Of a stretch of 64,000 nt of DNA, positions 52,565-61,550 are shown piece after piece. The stretch's first letter is position 1; every line of letters begins with the position of its first letter. The stretch comes from Ghiorsea sp. Its GTDB lineage: Bacteria > Pseudomonadota > Zetaproteobacteria > Mariprofundales > Mariprofundaceae. The stretch is taken from contig JALWRX010000031.1 of the NCBI GenBank assembly GCA_027080505.1, positions 1-64,000 of the forward strand. The letters are read 5' to 3'. Below the pieces are notes generated by a model. That model worked only from the letters and a program-made list of their open reading frames with translations. It was not told the DNA's origin and ran no database searches. Made by a program: the position numbers and the translations under genes.

Positions 52565-53287
52565 TTAACCTTCTTGTGTGGTAGGTAAGGATTCAGGATG
52601 ACCTTTTTTAGCAAGAGCAACCACTGCCGCAGGCAGCACAAAAATATTGAGCACTGGCACAGCCATAAGTAGCAATGATATGCCACCAAAACCAAGCCAA
52701 AACCAACGGTTTTCTTTCATATCTGCTTTTCGCTCATTAAATTTTAAACCTTTACGACTAGCTTGGGTATCAAAGAGTTCATAGTTCAGAAATTGGATGC
52801 TGCCGTACGTCCAAAGCGCAGTAGCAATAGGCGGAAACCAAAAGAAAATTAAAGCAAGTAGTCCCCAAAGCATTAAACCAAACAAGGGTCGAATCGAATT
52901 GATGGCTGCTGCCAATGCCTGATTAGCCCAAGATGCATCATTTTCTACAGTGGCAACCCCCATGATTTTTTCAGTGCGGTAAGCTAATGTATCCAGCCAT
53001 GGGGCAACGGCTGCTGAGGCAAGGGCAACAAAAGCCACAGCCCCAACGATAATGGATAAAAGACCTGCTAAAAAGGAAGCAATATATCCTACTGCAACCC
53101 AAAACATTCCATCACCTTCAGGTATCCACATGGATGCCAAATAATCAGAAAAGAAAAACACACTGGTCATCAACATAACCATAAGCACAGCCAACAAACC
53201 CAGCATACGCCATAATACAGAGCGCAGGCTGCTTTCGCTGAACATCATGATAAAACCAGAAAAAAATGTTGTGATACCTTGAATCAT
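52565..53287 (-). CDS. EI24-domain membrane protein (CysZ-like)
   Basis: A 240-residue membrane protein with four or more helices (VLWRMLGLLAVLMVMLMTSVFFF, FWVAVGYIASFLAGLLSIIVGAVAFVALA, LFGLMLWGLLALIFFWFPP, FGGISLLLMAVPVLNIFVLP). EI24/CysZ family proteins include sulfate importers; sulfur context is absent here, so transport of sulfate is only a possibility. Confidence 0.8.
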   Translation of the reverse strand: MIQGITTFFSGFIMMFSESSLRSVLWRMLGLLAVLMVMLMTSVFFFSDYLASMWIPEGDGMFWVAVGYIASFLAGLLSIIVGAVAFVALASAAVAPWLDTLAYRTEKIMGVATVENDASWANQALAAAINSIRPLFGLMLWGLLALIFFWFPPIATALWTYGSIQFLNYELFDTQASRKGLKFNERKADMKENRWFWLGFGGISLLLMAVPVLNIFVLPAAVVALAKKGHPESLPTTQEG

Positions 53288-53378
53288 ATATTGACCTCAC
53301 TAAGTGATAGTGGGGCAAAGCTATAGATTATCACCATGAAATCATGATATTTGTTGCTAATATAGATTAGTGAATGAT

Positions 53379-55082
53379 TTAAAATGTTTTTGTAATTTCA
53401 TCAAAATGGGTGAAAAAGATAAAATGACCACCTTCTTCAAGATAGCGGGTTTGACAGCTAGGGATGACGGACGCGAGATGTTTGGCGCAAGTAATATCAA
53501 CGGTTGTATCATCTTTTGCATGCCATAAAAATACGGGAACCTTGATGTCTTTAGGTTGGAAATGCCATTTACGAATACGTACCAGCAAGTCATCAATCAC
53601 TGCGGGTATTCGTGTTGGATAAGAGGATTTCACCCACTGTTTTAGGTAATCACGTAAAGCAGGGGTGTTGCTAAAGGTACGTTCGCTATTGGAAATATAT
53701 TTATCGTTATTATGAATAAGCTCATTTGGATTTTCAGCCAAGCTTTTAAAGCCAATAAGTATCATTTTGTTAAATACAGTTCTGGGCAGGTATTTACCAG
53801 CCTTATATAGCAGGTTGTTGGTAATGATGCTTGTAAGTTTGTCCATATTTGGTGGTACGACAGGGGATATAAGCAATAATTTTTGAACACGTTGTGGATA
53901 GTCATGGGCTAATGCTGCGCCGTAAGGTGCGCCATTGGAGTTAGCGATCACTTTAAATGTTTCAATGCCTAAATGATCAACAAGTTGTATAATATCGGAA
54001 GCGTGGTCATGTAAACTATATTTCCTATGGGTTGGTGTAGAATCTAAGAAACCAGGGCGTTTGGGAGTAATAATACGATACCTTACAAGGTCTTGTAGCT
54101 CAGGTTCATGAAACATTTGGGTATCGGGATGAATGAGTGGGTGGCAAAAAATAACAGGTTCACCATCGGGGTTGCCATACTCTACATAACCCAATTTTCG
54201 CCCATCAAATAATGGAACGCATCCTTGAGGTGTCGGCATGCTTTTTTTATGCTGTAGCTTAAATGGAGTTGGAGGTTGCGCTGTTCCGACAATAGCGGCA
54301 GGGCTGGTTAGAATTTTTTTAACGAGCTCAACTTGGCAACTGGTATCTGTTTTTCCATAAATTGTTTTAATTTGCGCTCGAACTGTATGGATGCTGATGT
54401 CTAGCTTTGCTGCAATATCATTGAGATTATGACAACCATTCGCAAGCAGGGTAACGAGTTTGGCTTGGGCTTGGGTAAGCTGGAAATCTTGTGCAATGGA
54501 TTCGATATGATACTCAGGTTTGATGCTGGGGGACACAATATAAAGAGCTACCTTGACGGTCGATGTAACGCCCTTTTCGTCATAGCTGGTGACCCAAATG
54601 GATGTATGTTGTTCATGGTCGAGCTTAATTTGTAAAGAAACACCTGTTTGTTGGGTGATGGCGTTTGTAATGGTATGGTGGAGTGCTTGCGTACTTTTTT
54701 TGTGATGAGCGACAATATGATTGTTTTCAATAGCCAAGCATTCTTCGCTATCAAGGTAGTCTTGCGCGCGTTGGTTTAGCGCAATGATTTTTGCATCTTG
54801 TGATACAATCACAACACCCATAGGTAGCCGATTAATAATATGATCAGCGGTGTCACTTTTATTTTCCAGAGCATTGATATACGAATGAATTTTAATGGCT
54901 TTGTTGAGATGCGGTTCTAAATGCTTAAGGCTTTCGCCTTGTGGTTCATCCGAAAATGCTCTTTTGTGCTCATCAATGGATTGAAACAACTCAGGCCAAA
55001 GCATGGGTGTTTGTGCAGTATCGTAAATTAACTCTACCAGCTTGGAATACGCTTCAATTTTTATTTGGTCTTGAGGTGACAT
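53379..55082 (-). CDS. LuxR-type HTH regulator fused to an alpha/beta hydrolase
   Basis: A 567-residue fusion. The N-terminal ~190 residues include a PAS-like sensor (NRLPMGVVIVSQDAKIIALNQRAQDYL). Residues about 205-265 are a LuxR HTH (LTQAQAKLVTLLANGC, LDISIHTVRAQIKTIYGKTDTSC). From about 285 an alpha/beta hydrolase: nucleophile elbow ANSNGAPYG, acid WHAKDDTTVD and catalytic His EEGGHFIFF. A DNA-binding domain in the middle with an enzyme at the end suggests a regulator responding to a hydrolysed ligand. Confidence 0.82.
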   Translation of the reverse strand: MSPQDQIKIEAYSKLVELIYDTAQTPMLWPELFQSIDEHKRAFSDEPQGESLKHLEPHLNKAIKIHSYINALENKSDTADHIINRLPMGVVIVSQDAKIIALNQRAQDYLDSEECLAIENNHIVAHHKKSTQALHHTITNAITQQTGVSLQIKLDHEQHTSIWVTSYDEKGVTSTVKVALYIVSPSIKPEYHIESIAQDFQLTQAQAKLVTLLANGCHNLNDIAAKLDISIHTVRAQIKTIYGKTDTSCQVELVKKILTSPAAIVGTAQPPTPFKLQHKKSMPTPQGCVPLFDGRKLGYVEYGNPDGEPVIFCHPLIHPDTQMFHEPELQDLVRYRIITPKRPGFLDSTPTHRKYSLHDHASDIIQLVDHLGIETFKVIANSNGAPYGAALAHDYPQRVQKLLLISPVVPPNMDKLTSIITNNLLYKAGKYLPRTVFNKMILIGFKSLAENPNELIHNNDKYISNSERTFSNTPALRDYLKQWVKSSYPTRIPAVIDDLLVRIRKWHFQPKDIKVPVFLWHAKDDTTVDITCAKHLASVIPSCQTRYLEEGGHFIFFTHFDEITKTF

Positions 55083-55196
55083 GATTTAAGTATAGCACAA
55101 AATGAATATATCGGTATAGCCCATTTGGGCGATGCGTAGGCTATGTTGGTTGACTTAAGCTTTGGCTTGTGGGTAAAAGATAAAGGAGCTTACATA

Positions 55197-55814
55197 ATGA
55201 ATAAAGAGTGGGTAAGAATATTAGCGGTGATGGTTATTGCTGGGTTATCGGGCTGTAGCAGTGATAGTGGTACTAGTGGTACTACGACTTCAACAGGTGC
55301 AGCACCCAGCGGAACTACGGTGTCAGGAAACACATTTTCTTTTGATGGCATTTGGAAGGGAACGTGTTATGCAAGTAATGGAACAGGTTCGTCAGATATG
55401 ATGGATACCATCACTTTTGCTGGGGCAACAGTAAATGTGGCAATGACCAGTTATACGAGCACGAACTTGTCTTGCACGGGAACAGCTACAGCTGTAGGTA
55501 ATATGGACCTTTCTATTACTGCTGGAGCAACAGAAGCGATTACGGGCTGGGTAGATCAATTTGGTAATGTTGCTACTGCACCAGCAGCCAAAGATGGTTC
55601 AGGTCCTTTAGCGACAACAGCATCATTTACGCAACAAACGGCAATAGTAACTGCAGTATCAGCCGGACTCGCAGGTAGTGGTATTGCTGTAGGCAATACT
55701 TTTGATGTATCAAAAGTAGTTGATAATACAGGGCTTCCTATTGTTGCTTATTCTATAAATTATACAGCAGGTGCATCAACGGCAATTGTTGATGACTTTC
55801 TTACTAAGCAATAG
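55197..55814 (+). CDS. exported lipoprotein of unknown function
   Basis: A 205-residue lipoprotein: signal peptide and lipobox LSGC, then a Ser/Gly/Thr-rich tract (SSDSGTSGTTTSTGAAPSG) and a beta-rich body (FDGIWKGTCYASNGTGSS...), which may form a jellyroll; two Cys in GTCYA and LSCTG. ATG 55197 has AAAGGAG upstream; the ATG at 55143 would place 18 residues before the signal. A terminator follows. No known family. Confidence 0.65.
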   Translation: MNKEWVRILAVMVIAGLSGCSSDSGTSGTTTSTGAAPSGTTVSGNTFSFDGIWKGTCYASNGTGSSDMMDTITFAGATVNVAMTSYTSTNLSCTGTATAVGNMDLSITAGATEAITGWVDQFGNVATAPAAKDGSGPLATTASFTQQTAIVTAVSAGLAGSGIAVGNTFDVSKVVDNTGLPIVAYSINYTAGASTAIVDDFLTKQ

Positions 55815-55833
55815 GTTCTGTATAATTTTTCTT

Positions 55834-55862
55834 AAAAGCTCCTGCAAAACAGGAGCTTTTTT
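55834..55862 (+). terminator. intrinsic terminator with embedded tldD ribosome site
   Basis: AAAAGCTCCTG-CAAAA-CAGGAGCTTTT plus a T run. The 3' arm contains AGGAG (55851-55855), which is seven bases before the tldD ATG at 55863. The stem therefore both terminates lipoprotein transcripts and covers the tldD start region. Confidence 0.85.
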
Positions 55863-57338
55863 ATGGCATCAGCACTTGACCAAAACCTAACGATTGCAGA
55901 CGATGTTGCCATGAAATCATTATCCTTAACCATTTTTGAAGCGATACCAGAGCAAACTTTAAGCCAAATGTTGCAACTTATGGTACCTGCTGGCGCTGAT
56001 GATGCAGACCTTTATTTGCAGCATAGCGTGTCCGAATCCTTATCTTTGGAGGAGGGGCGTGTTAAACATGTATCCGCCAGCACGCATCAAGGCATTGGTG
56101 CGCGGGTGATGATGGGTGAAGCATCGGGCCATGCTTATACCGATAGCTTTGATACAGCAGCCTTGATGGATGCGGCAAAAGCAGCAAGGGCGATTGCCAA
56201 TAGTGGTAAAGATTTACAACCGCAAGCCATTCGTCCGCAAGCTTTAAAACATAACCTTTATCCTGCGGGTAATCCCATGCAGCAGGTGGATATGCAGAGC
56301 CGTAAGGCATTGCTAGAGCACTTGGATACTTTGGCACGTAGCATTGACCCACGGGTGCAGCAGGTGTCTGCCAGCGTTTCTTCAGCATTTAAACAAGTGC
56401 AGATTATTACTATGGATGGGCAAACTTTTGCTGATGAGCGACCTTTGGTGCGCTTTAATATTTCTGTGGTGGTCGAAGAAAATGGTAAGCGGGAAACGGG
56501 TGGTGCTGGCGGTGGTGGTCGTTTTGATTTGCAACGGTTACTTGAGAGCGGGGAAGCTGAGCGTTTGACCCGTGAAGCTGTGCGCTTGGCACTGTTAAAC
56601 CTTGAAGCCGAAGCTGCACCTGCTGGCACCATGCCTGTGGTCTTGGGCAATGGCTGGCCGGGTATTTTATTGCATGAAGCCATTGGTCATGGACTTGAGG
56701 GTGATTTTAATCGTAAAGGTACATCGGTGTTTGCAGGGAAAATGGGGCAACAAATTGCAGCTAAAGGTGTAACCGTGGTGGATGATGGCTCGATTGCTGA
56801 GCGCAGAGGTTCGCTCAATGTGGATGATGAAGGCACACCCACGCAATGCACGACCTTGATTGAAGATGGTGTGCTGGTGGGTTATCTACAAGACAAGCAA
56901 AATGCACGTTTGATGGGCGTTGAGCCCACGGGGAATGGGCGGCGAGAATCCTATGCTGACCCTGTGCTGCCGCGTATGACCAATACTTTTATGTTGGCAG
57001 GCAAGGATAACCCTGATGATATTTTAGCATCGTTGGATGATGGTATCTATGCCGTGAATTTTGGCGGTGGGCAGGTGGACATCACATCGGGTAAATTTGT
57101 GTTCACCACATCCGAAGCCTATCGTGTGAAAAACGGGAAAATCTTGCACCCTGTGAAAGGTGTTACTCTGATTGGTTCTGGGCATGAAGTACTCAAGCGG
57201 GTATCTATGATTGGTGATGATTTGGCTCTCGACCCTGGCGTAGGCACATGCGGCAAAGCAGGGCAATCTGTGCCAGTGGGTGTTGGTTTGCCGACCATTC
57301 GTATAGATGAATTAACTGTGGGTGGCACAGAAGCATAA
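55863..57338 (+). CDS. tldD: metalloprotease TldD
   Basis: A 491-residue peptidase, family M103: zinc motif HEAIGHGLEGD, plus KGTSVFAGKMGQQIAAKG, GSIAERRGSLNVDDEGTPT and the C-terminal GVGLPTIRIDELTVGG. With TldE it degrades unfolded peptides and matures modified peptides. TldE is not in the window. Start 55863 follows the AGGAG in the terminator stem; conserved sequence begins within the first 30 codons. Confidence 0.95.
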   Translation: MASALDQNLTIADDVAMKSLSLTIFEAIPEQTLSQMLQLMVPAGADDADLYLQHSVSESLSLEEGRVKHVSASTHQGIGARVMMGEASGHAYTDSFDTAALMDAAKAARAIANSGKDLQPQAIRPQALKHNLYPAGNPMQQVDMQSRKALLEHLDTLARSIDPRVQQVSASVSSAFKQVQIITMDGQTFADERPLVRFNISVVVEENGKRETGGAGGGGRFDLQRLLESGEAERLTREAVRLALLNLEAEAAPAGTMPVVLGNGWPGILLHEAIGHGLEGDFNRKGTSVFAGKMGQQIAAKGVTVVDDGSIAERRGSLNVDDEGTPTQCTTLIEDGVLVGYLQDKQNARLMGVEPTGNGRRESYADPVLPRMTNTFMLAGKDNPDDILASLDDGIYAVNFGGGQVDITSGKFVFTTSEAYRVKNGKILHPVKGVTLIGSGHEVLKRVSMIGDDLALDPGVGTCGKAGQSVPVGVGLPTIRIDELTVGGTEA

Positions 57339-57341
57339 ACT

Positions 57342-57884
57342 GTGGATAACAAAGATAAAAATGAGCAAGTGGCTATGACAAGCTTAGGTCAACAGTTATC
57401 TTGGATTTGGTTGGTTTGTGGCTTGGGCTTGTTGTTCATGGGGCTTTCATCACAGTGGAATGAAAGTGCATTTCATAAGCCAGAGGATCAATCATTGTTT
57501 AGCCATACAGGGTTATTGCAGCAGGTAACTTTTCATGCGCCTGCGAAATCACCCACAGTGGTTGAGATGCTTGTGTATAATAAAGAAAATGGCTTGAAAC
57601 ACAGTTATTTGCGTTATGGCTATCATGTGTGGGAAGAGCAGTTAAAGCCCTATGTACACCAAGTTATTACGGTGTGGGTAGATAAACATCAGCAGGTTTG
57701 GCAGGTGCAGCAGGGTGGGCAAACCCTGCTTTCAAGTCAAAGCATTGAACAGCGTTTACAAAGCATGAAGCAAGCGCAACAAGTCATGGCAGAGAAGATT
57801 GGTTATGCGGGGCTGTTGATGGTGTTGCTATGGCTGTTTTTCTTTCGCCAAAGGTTTACGAAAAAGAATCACGTTTATTCTTGA
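57342..57884 (+). CDS. hypothetical membrane protein (DUF3592-like)
   Basis: A 180-residue protein with an N-terminal helix (WIWLVCGLGLLFMGL) and a C-terminal helix (IGYAGLLMVLLWLFFF) around a soluble domain (RYGYHVWEEQLKPYVHQVITVWVD). The layout and strand pattern resemble DUF3592. GTG 57342 sits four bases after the tldD stop; ATG 57375 is an alternative. It converges with a small lipoprotein, with a 10-base overlap. Confidence 0.55.
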   Translation: MDNKDKNEQVAMTSLGQQLSWIWLVCGLGLLFMGLSSQWNESAFHKPEDQSLFSHTGLLQQVTFHAPAKSPTVVEMLVYNKENGLKHSYLRYGYHVWEEQLKPYVHQVITVWVDKHQQVWQVQQGGQTLLSSQSIEQRLQSMKQAQQVMAEKIGYAGLLMVLLWLFFFRQRFTKKNHVYS

Positions 57885-58189
57885 TATTTATCTACACCGC
57901 AAAACATGGTCGTGTTTTTTAATTCACGAACAACCTCATCGGCATGGCGATCGTCATCCCAAGTCACGATATACAAATGGGGAGACATTTGTTTTTTGAT
58001 GCTGGCATCATGGTCTTCAAGTAATGTTCTAAAGGATTGGTCGTCAATATCTGCACATTGGCGCACAGTGATTTCATTGGTTTTATAGCTGATACCTTCA
58101 GGCTCTTGGCTAACTTCTTTTTTGCCTGAACAGGCAGTGATAAGGGTTAAGCTGCTCAATAGCAGGATTGATAAAAATACTTTGGACAT
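57875..58189 (-). CDS. small lipoprotein of unknown function
   Basis: A 104-residue protein: signal peptide MSKVFLSILLLSSLTLITAC with lipobox ITAC, then a short acidic domain with three Cys. It is downstream of xthA on the same strand. No family recognised. Confidence 0.6.
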   Translation of the reverse strand: MSKVFLSILLLSSLTLITACSGKKEVSQEPEGISYKTNEITVRQCADIDDQSFRTLLEDHDASIKKQMSPHLYIVTWDDDRHADEVVRELKNTTMFCGVDKYQE

Positions 58190-58222
58190 GGCAAACTCCT
58201 TTGTGTCGGTAGGTTAAAGCAA

Positions 58223-58984
58223 TCAGTCTTTAATTTCAATCCAAGCAGGTGCATGGTCAGATGGGCGCTCTTTGGCGCGTTCTTCAGTGTGAATACCACC
58301 ATCAAGCACTTGGATATTTGAAGTGACCAATAAATGGTCGATACGAATGCCCCATTTTCGTCTAAAAGCGTTGGCTCTATAATCCCACCAAGAAAACATA
58401 GGTTCATCAGGGCGTAGTTCCCTTAGACTATCACGCAAACCCAAGTCCAATAAATCCTGGAAATGTTTTCTTTCCTCATCGGAGCACATGATTTTACCTT
58501 GCCATCTTTCAGGGTCATGAATATCAATATCGGCAGGTGCAATGTTATAATCTCCCAGCAGCACCAACTTATCATATTGGTTTAATTCTTCCTGCACATA
58601 GGCTTTGAGGGCGTTTATCCATTTCATTTTATAAGCATATTTTTCAGAGCCAACTTCCTGACCATTGGGCAAATAAATATCAATGATACGAATGCCTTGA
58701 ATGGTGGCTGCAATGACACGTTTTTGTGGGTCATCCAAGTTGGGAATATCAAAGCTTATATCTTCAAGCGGATGTTTGCTGATGATGGCAACACCATTGT
58801 ATGTTTTTTGCCCAGAAAAGGCGACATGATAACCTGCGGCTTCGATGTCATCTTTGGGAAACTTATCATCGGTTTGTTTGGTTTCTTGCAATGCCAACAC
58901 ATCAGGTTGATGTTCTTTTAAATAATCCAAGACGTGCGGTAAGCGCACATTGAGAGAGTTTACATTCCAGCTTACAATCTTCAT
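58223..58984 (-). CDS. xthA: exodeoxyribonuclease III (XthA)
   Basis: A 253-residue AP endonuclease of the exonuclease III family: KIVSWNVNSLNVRLPH, DVLALQETK (Glu metal ligand), LLGDYNIAPADIDIHDP, MFSWWDYRANAFRRKWGIRIDHLL and the C-terminal SDHAPAWIEI (Asp-His). It repairs abasic sites and 3' blocks. ATG 58984 overlaps the GNAT gene stop (ATGA). Confidence 0.96.
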   Translation of the reverse strand: MKIVSWNVNSLNVRLPHVLDYLKEHQPDVLALQETKQTDDKFPKDDIEAAGYHVAFSGQKTYNGVAIISKHPLEDISFDIPNLDDPQKRVIAATIQGIRIIDIYLPNGQEVGSEKYAYKMKWINALKAYVQEELNQYDKLVLLGDYNIAPADIDIHDPERWQGKIMCSDEERKHFQDLLDLGLRDSLRELRPDEPMFSWWDYRANAFRRKWGIRIDHLLVTSNIQVLDGGIHTEERAKERPSDHAPAWIEIKD

Positions 58985-59406
58985 GATATTCCCTTGATTC
59001 GTTGCTCACGATTTAAAACCCAACAACGTTCATTGTTTGTAAACCCAAGTTGCTTATAATAATCATGAGCAGCAGGTGCAGCAATCAAGATAATTTTACA
59101 TTGAGAGCCTAGTTGTTCTTGGGTTAAAGCTTGCAATTTCTTGCCAATACCTTGCTTTTGGAAATGCGCATCAACTGCAAGGTCTGAAAGGTAGCAAGCG
59201 TAGTGGAAATCCGTGACTGAGCGGGCTATACCGATAAGTTTATGTTCAGACCAAGCTGAAATGATTAAATTACTGTTGTCTAACATGCCCTTGAGACATG
59301 TTTGATCATGAATGGGTCTACGTTCACCCAATGATGATGTTTGGAGAAGATTAATGAATTGACTTACTGATATATCAGCATTTATTTTATATTCGATATG
59401 GTTCAT
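58981..59406 (-). CDS. GNAT family N-acetyltransferase
   Basis: A 141-residue acetyltransferase: acetyl-CoA loop YLSDLAVDAHFQKQGIGKKL, HDYYKQLGFTNNERCW near the end. The substrate is unknown. Coupled by overlap to xthA and five bases downstream of rsmB. Confidence 0.85.
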   Translation of the reverse strand: MNHIEYKINADISVSQFINLLQTSSLGERRPIHDQTCLKGMLDNSNLIISAWSEHKLIGIARSVTDFHYACYLSDLAVDAHFQKQGIGKKLQALTQEQLGSQCKIILIAAPAAHDYYKQLGFTNNERCWVLNREQRIKGIS

Positions 59407-59410
59407 ACAC

Positions 59411-60640
59411 TTATCCCTGTTTAATCATTTGCGCAAAAAAGAAGCCATCATGACTGTTACTTGGTAGTAAACGTTGCGTACTTTGCACACCCTTAAATTG
59501 ATTGACCACCGCCTCATTTTCCTGCGGATGGATGGAGCAAACGGCATAGACCAAAGTACCACTTGCTTTGAGTACTCTCAATGATTCTTTGAGTAAGGCT
59601 GTTTGTAATGTTGATGCTTGAATCATACTTTCCTTGTCATGCAAAAATTTGGCATCGGGGTGTCTGCGTAATGTGCCTGAAGCCGAGCAAGGCGCGTCCA
59701 GCATGATGGCATCAATGCTATTGTCGGCATACGGTAAAGTGTTGGCATCGGCTTGAACAATCTCAACATTTTTGAGGTTTAAACGATTGATGTTTGCTTG
59801 TAAACGTGGGATACGTTTGGGGTTGAATTCAATAGCAGTGACTTGTGCTTTAGGAAAACGCCTGGCAAGCATAGCTGTTTTACCACCAGGGGCCGCACAA
59901 ATATCCAAAACATGCCCTGCTTCATGGGTTAAAGTGAGTGGCAAGGTGGCGGCTTGGGCGGCTTGGTCAATCACGGTAAATTTACCTTGGGTATAACCAG
60001 GTAATTGGGATACATTGGTGTTGGCAGCTAACAACACAGCATAGGGTGTTAGTTCACCTTGGCGAACAGTAAAGCCTTGTTGTGCTGCTTTATTTATCCA
60101 TTCTTCTCGATGTTTGAATACTGCAATACATAAGTCTGCGGGTTGTTTACAAGACTGCATCATGGCTTGCACTTTATCTGCTCCCCAAGCATCACGCCAA
60201 GCGGCATATATCCATTTAGGTAACTCTGCGCGTTGGTGGGGTTTGAGCTTGTTTGGTGGCTCACTGTTGGCAATTTTTCTGAGTACGGCATTGATAAAAC
60301 CTGCATCTTGCGGTACATAAGGTTTGATGGCAGCCACTGTTTCACTCACCGCAGCATGGGCGGGAATTCGCATATGCCTAAGTTGGTATGCGCCTAGCAG
60401 TAAAGCGATACGGCTATGTTCCTCAGGTTTTTGTTTAACAAAGCGACTCATATCGGCTTCTAAAGTATAATAATAGCGCAATACACCATACACCATTTCT
60501 CGAAGTAGTGCCGCATCACGGGTTTCCAAGTTATGTTGACCAAGGGTGTATTCCAAGCTTGCTTTGGCTTTACGTTTTTGCATCAAAACAGCATATAAGA
60601 TATTGAGTGCTAACATGCGTATATTAATAGAATTATTCAT
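59411..60640 (-). CDS. rsmB: 16S rRNA (cytosine967-C5)-methyltransferase RsmB-like
   Basis: A 409-residue protein: N-terminal NusB-like domain (LNILYAVLMQKRKAKASLEYTL, EMVYGVLRYYYTLEADMSRF) and a SAM methyltransferase domain (DICAAPGGKTAMLA, DAPCSASGTLRRHPDAKF, VYAVCSIHPQENEAV with the second Cys). It methylates C967 of 16S rRNA. Overlaps the recombinase stop by eight bases. Confidence 0.93.
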   Translation of the reverse strand: MNNSINIRMLALNILYAVLMQKRKAKASLEYTLGQHNLETRDAALLREMVYGVLRYYYTLEADMSRFVKQKPEEHSRIALLLGAYQLRHMRIPAHAAVSETVAAIKPYVPQDAGFINAVLRKIANSEPPNKLKPHQRAELPKWIYAAWRDAWGADKVQAMMQSCKQPADLCIAVFKHREEWINKAAQQGFTVRQGELTPYAVLLAANTNVSQLPGYTQGKFTVIDQAAQAATLPLTLTHEAGHVLDICAAPGGKTAMLARRFPKAQVTAIEFNPKRIPRLQANINRLNLKNVEIVQADANTLPYADNSIDAIMLDAPCSASGTLRRHPDAKFLHDKESMIQASTLQTALLKESLRVLKASGTLVYAVCSIHPQENEAVVNQFKGVQSTQRLLPSNSHDGFFFAQMIKQG

Positions 60641-61484
60641 GTTTTTTCACCTTGGCACGTGGGTGTGCTTGCTCATACGTTTGTTGCAATTGGGGTAGAG
60701 TGACGTGTGTATAATGTTCCGTGGTGGCAAGGGATGCATGACCTAAAAACTGTTGAATGGTTCGTAGGTTTGCACCACCTGTTAACATATCGGTTGCAAA
60801 GGAATGACGCAGTTTATGTGGCGTAATGCTCATGTCCGCACCCGTTTCCATGGCTCTTTCTTTAAGCATACGTTGCACGGAACGCACACTCAAACGTTTG
60901 CCAAATTTATTTAAAAACACGGCATCTTCTTTGGGTAGTAAGTTGCCGCGCTCTTGCAACCATTGCCCCATCAAAGCAACGGCTACTTCTGGCAAAGGCA
61001 CAATGCGTTCTTTATTACCTTTACCCAACACACGAACCTCACCAATGCCTTGTCTAAAGTTTAAAGATAGGTGATTCATGTTCACCCCGACCACTTCGGA
61101 AACGCGAAGCCCACAGCCATAAAGCAAAGCAAGCAATGCCAATTCACGGCTATCAAACTTGCGGTTGGTTGTTTCTAACAATGCTTGGGTTTGCTGTTGG
61201 GGTAAGGTCTTGGGTAATCGTTTGCCAAGCTTAGGTGCACGAATGCCTGCGGCAGGATTGTCAGAGCAGTGCTTTTGGCGCAGCGCAAAGACGTAAATAC
61301 TTTTGATGGCAGATAAACGTCTGGCTAAGGTGGCAGGGGCTAAACCTTGGCTGTGCCCTAAGACCAGCCAGTCTTGGATATGTTCGCGAGATACTTGGTG
61401 AATATGCATATCCTGTTGTATATTTTGCTGATAAAAATCAACAAAGCGTTGTAAGTCACGTTTATAATTGGATACCGTATGCAC
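60633..61484 (-). CDS. xerC: tyrosine recombinase XerC/XerD
   Basis: A tyrosine recombinase: GCGLRVSEVVGVN (first Arg), ITPHKLRHSFATDMLTGG (HxxR), LGHASLATTEHYTHV (Tyr). It resolves chromosome dimers at dif. I list GTG 61484 (283 residues), but conserved N-terminal sequence (LTQLFLAELQQVRLAS) continues upstream in frame and a CTG at 61547 has AAGGA seven bases before it; from there it is 304 residues. The real start is probably the CTG. The preceding gene is a DUF484-type protein, the usual xerC neighbour. Confidence 0.92.
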   Translation of the reverse strand: MHTVSNYKRDLQRFVDFYQQNIQQDMHIHQVSREHIQDWLVLGHSQGLAPATLARRLSAIKSIYVFALRQKHCSDNPAAGIRAPKLGKRLPKTLPQQQTQALLETTNRKFDSRELALLALLYGCGLRVSEVVGVNMNHLSLNFRQGIGEVRVLGKGNKERIVPLPEVAVALMGQWLQERGNLLPKEDAVFLNKFGKRLSVRSVQRMLKERAMETGADMSITPHKLRHSFATDMLTGGANLRTIQQFLGHASLATTEHYTHVTLPQLQQTYEQAHPRAKVKKHE

Positions 61485-61550
61485 TGAAGCTAGGCGAACC
61501 TGCTGTAATTCTGCTAGGAAAAGCTGTGTAAGTTCAGTGAATAACAGTGT

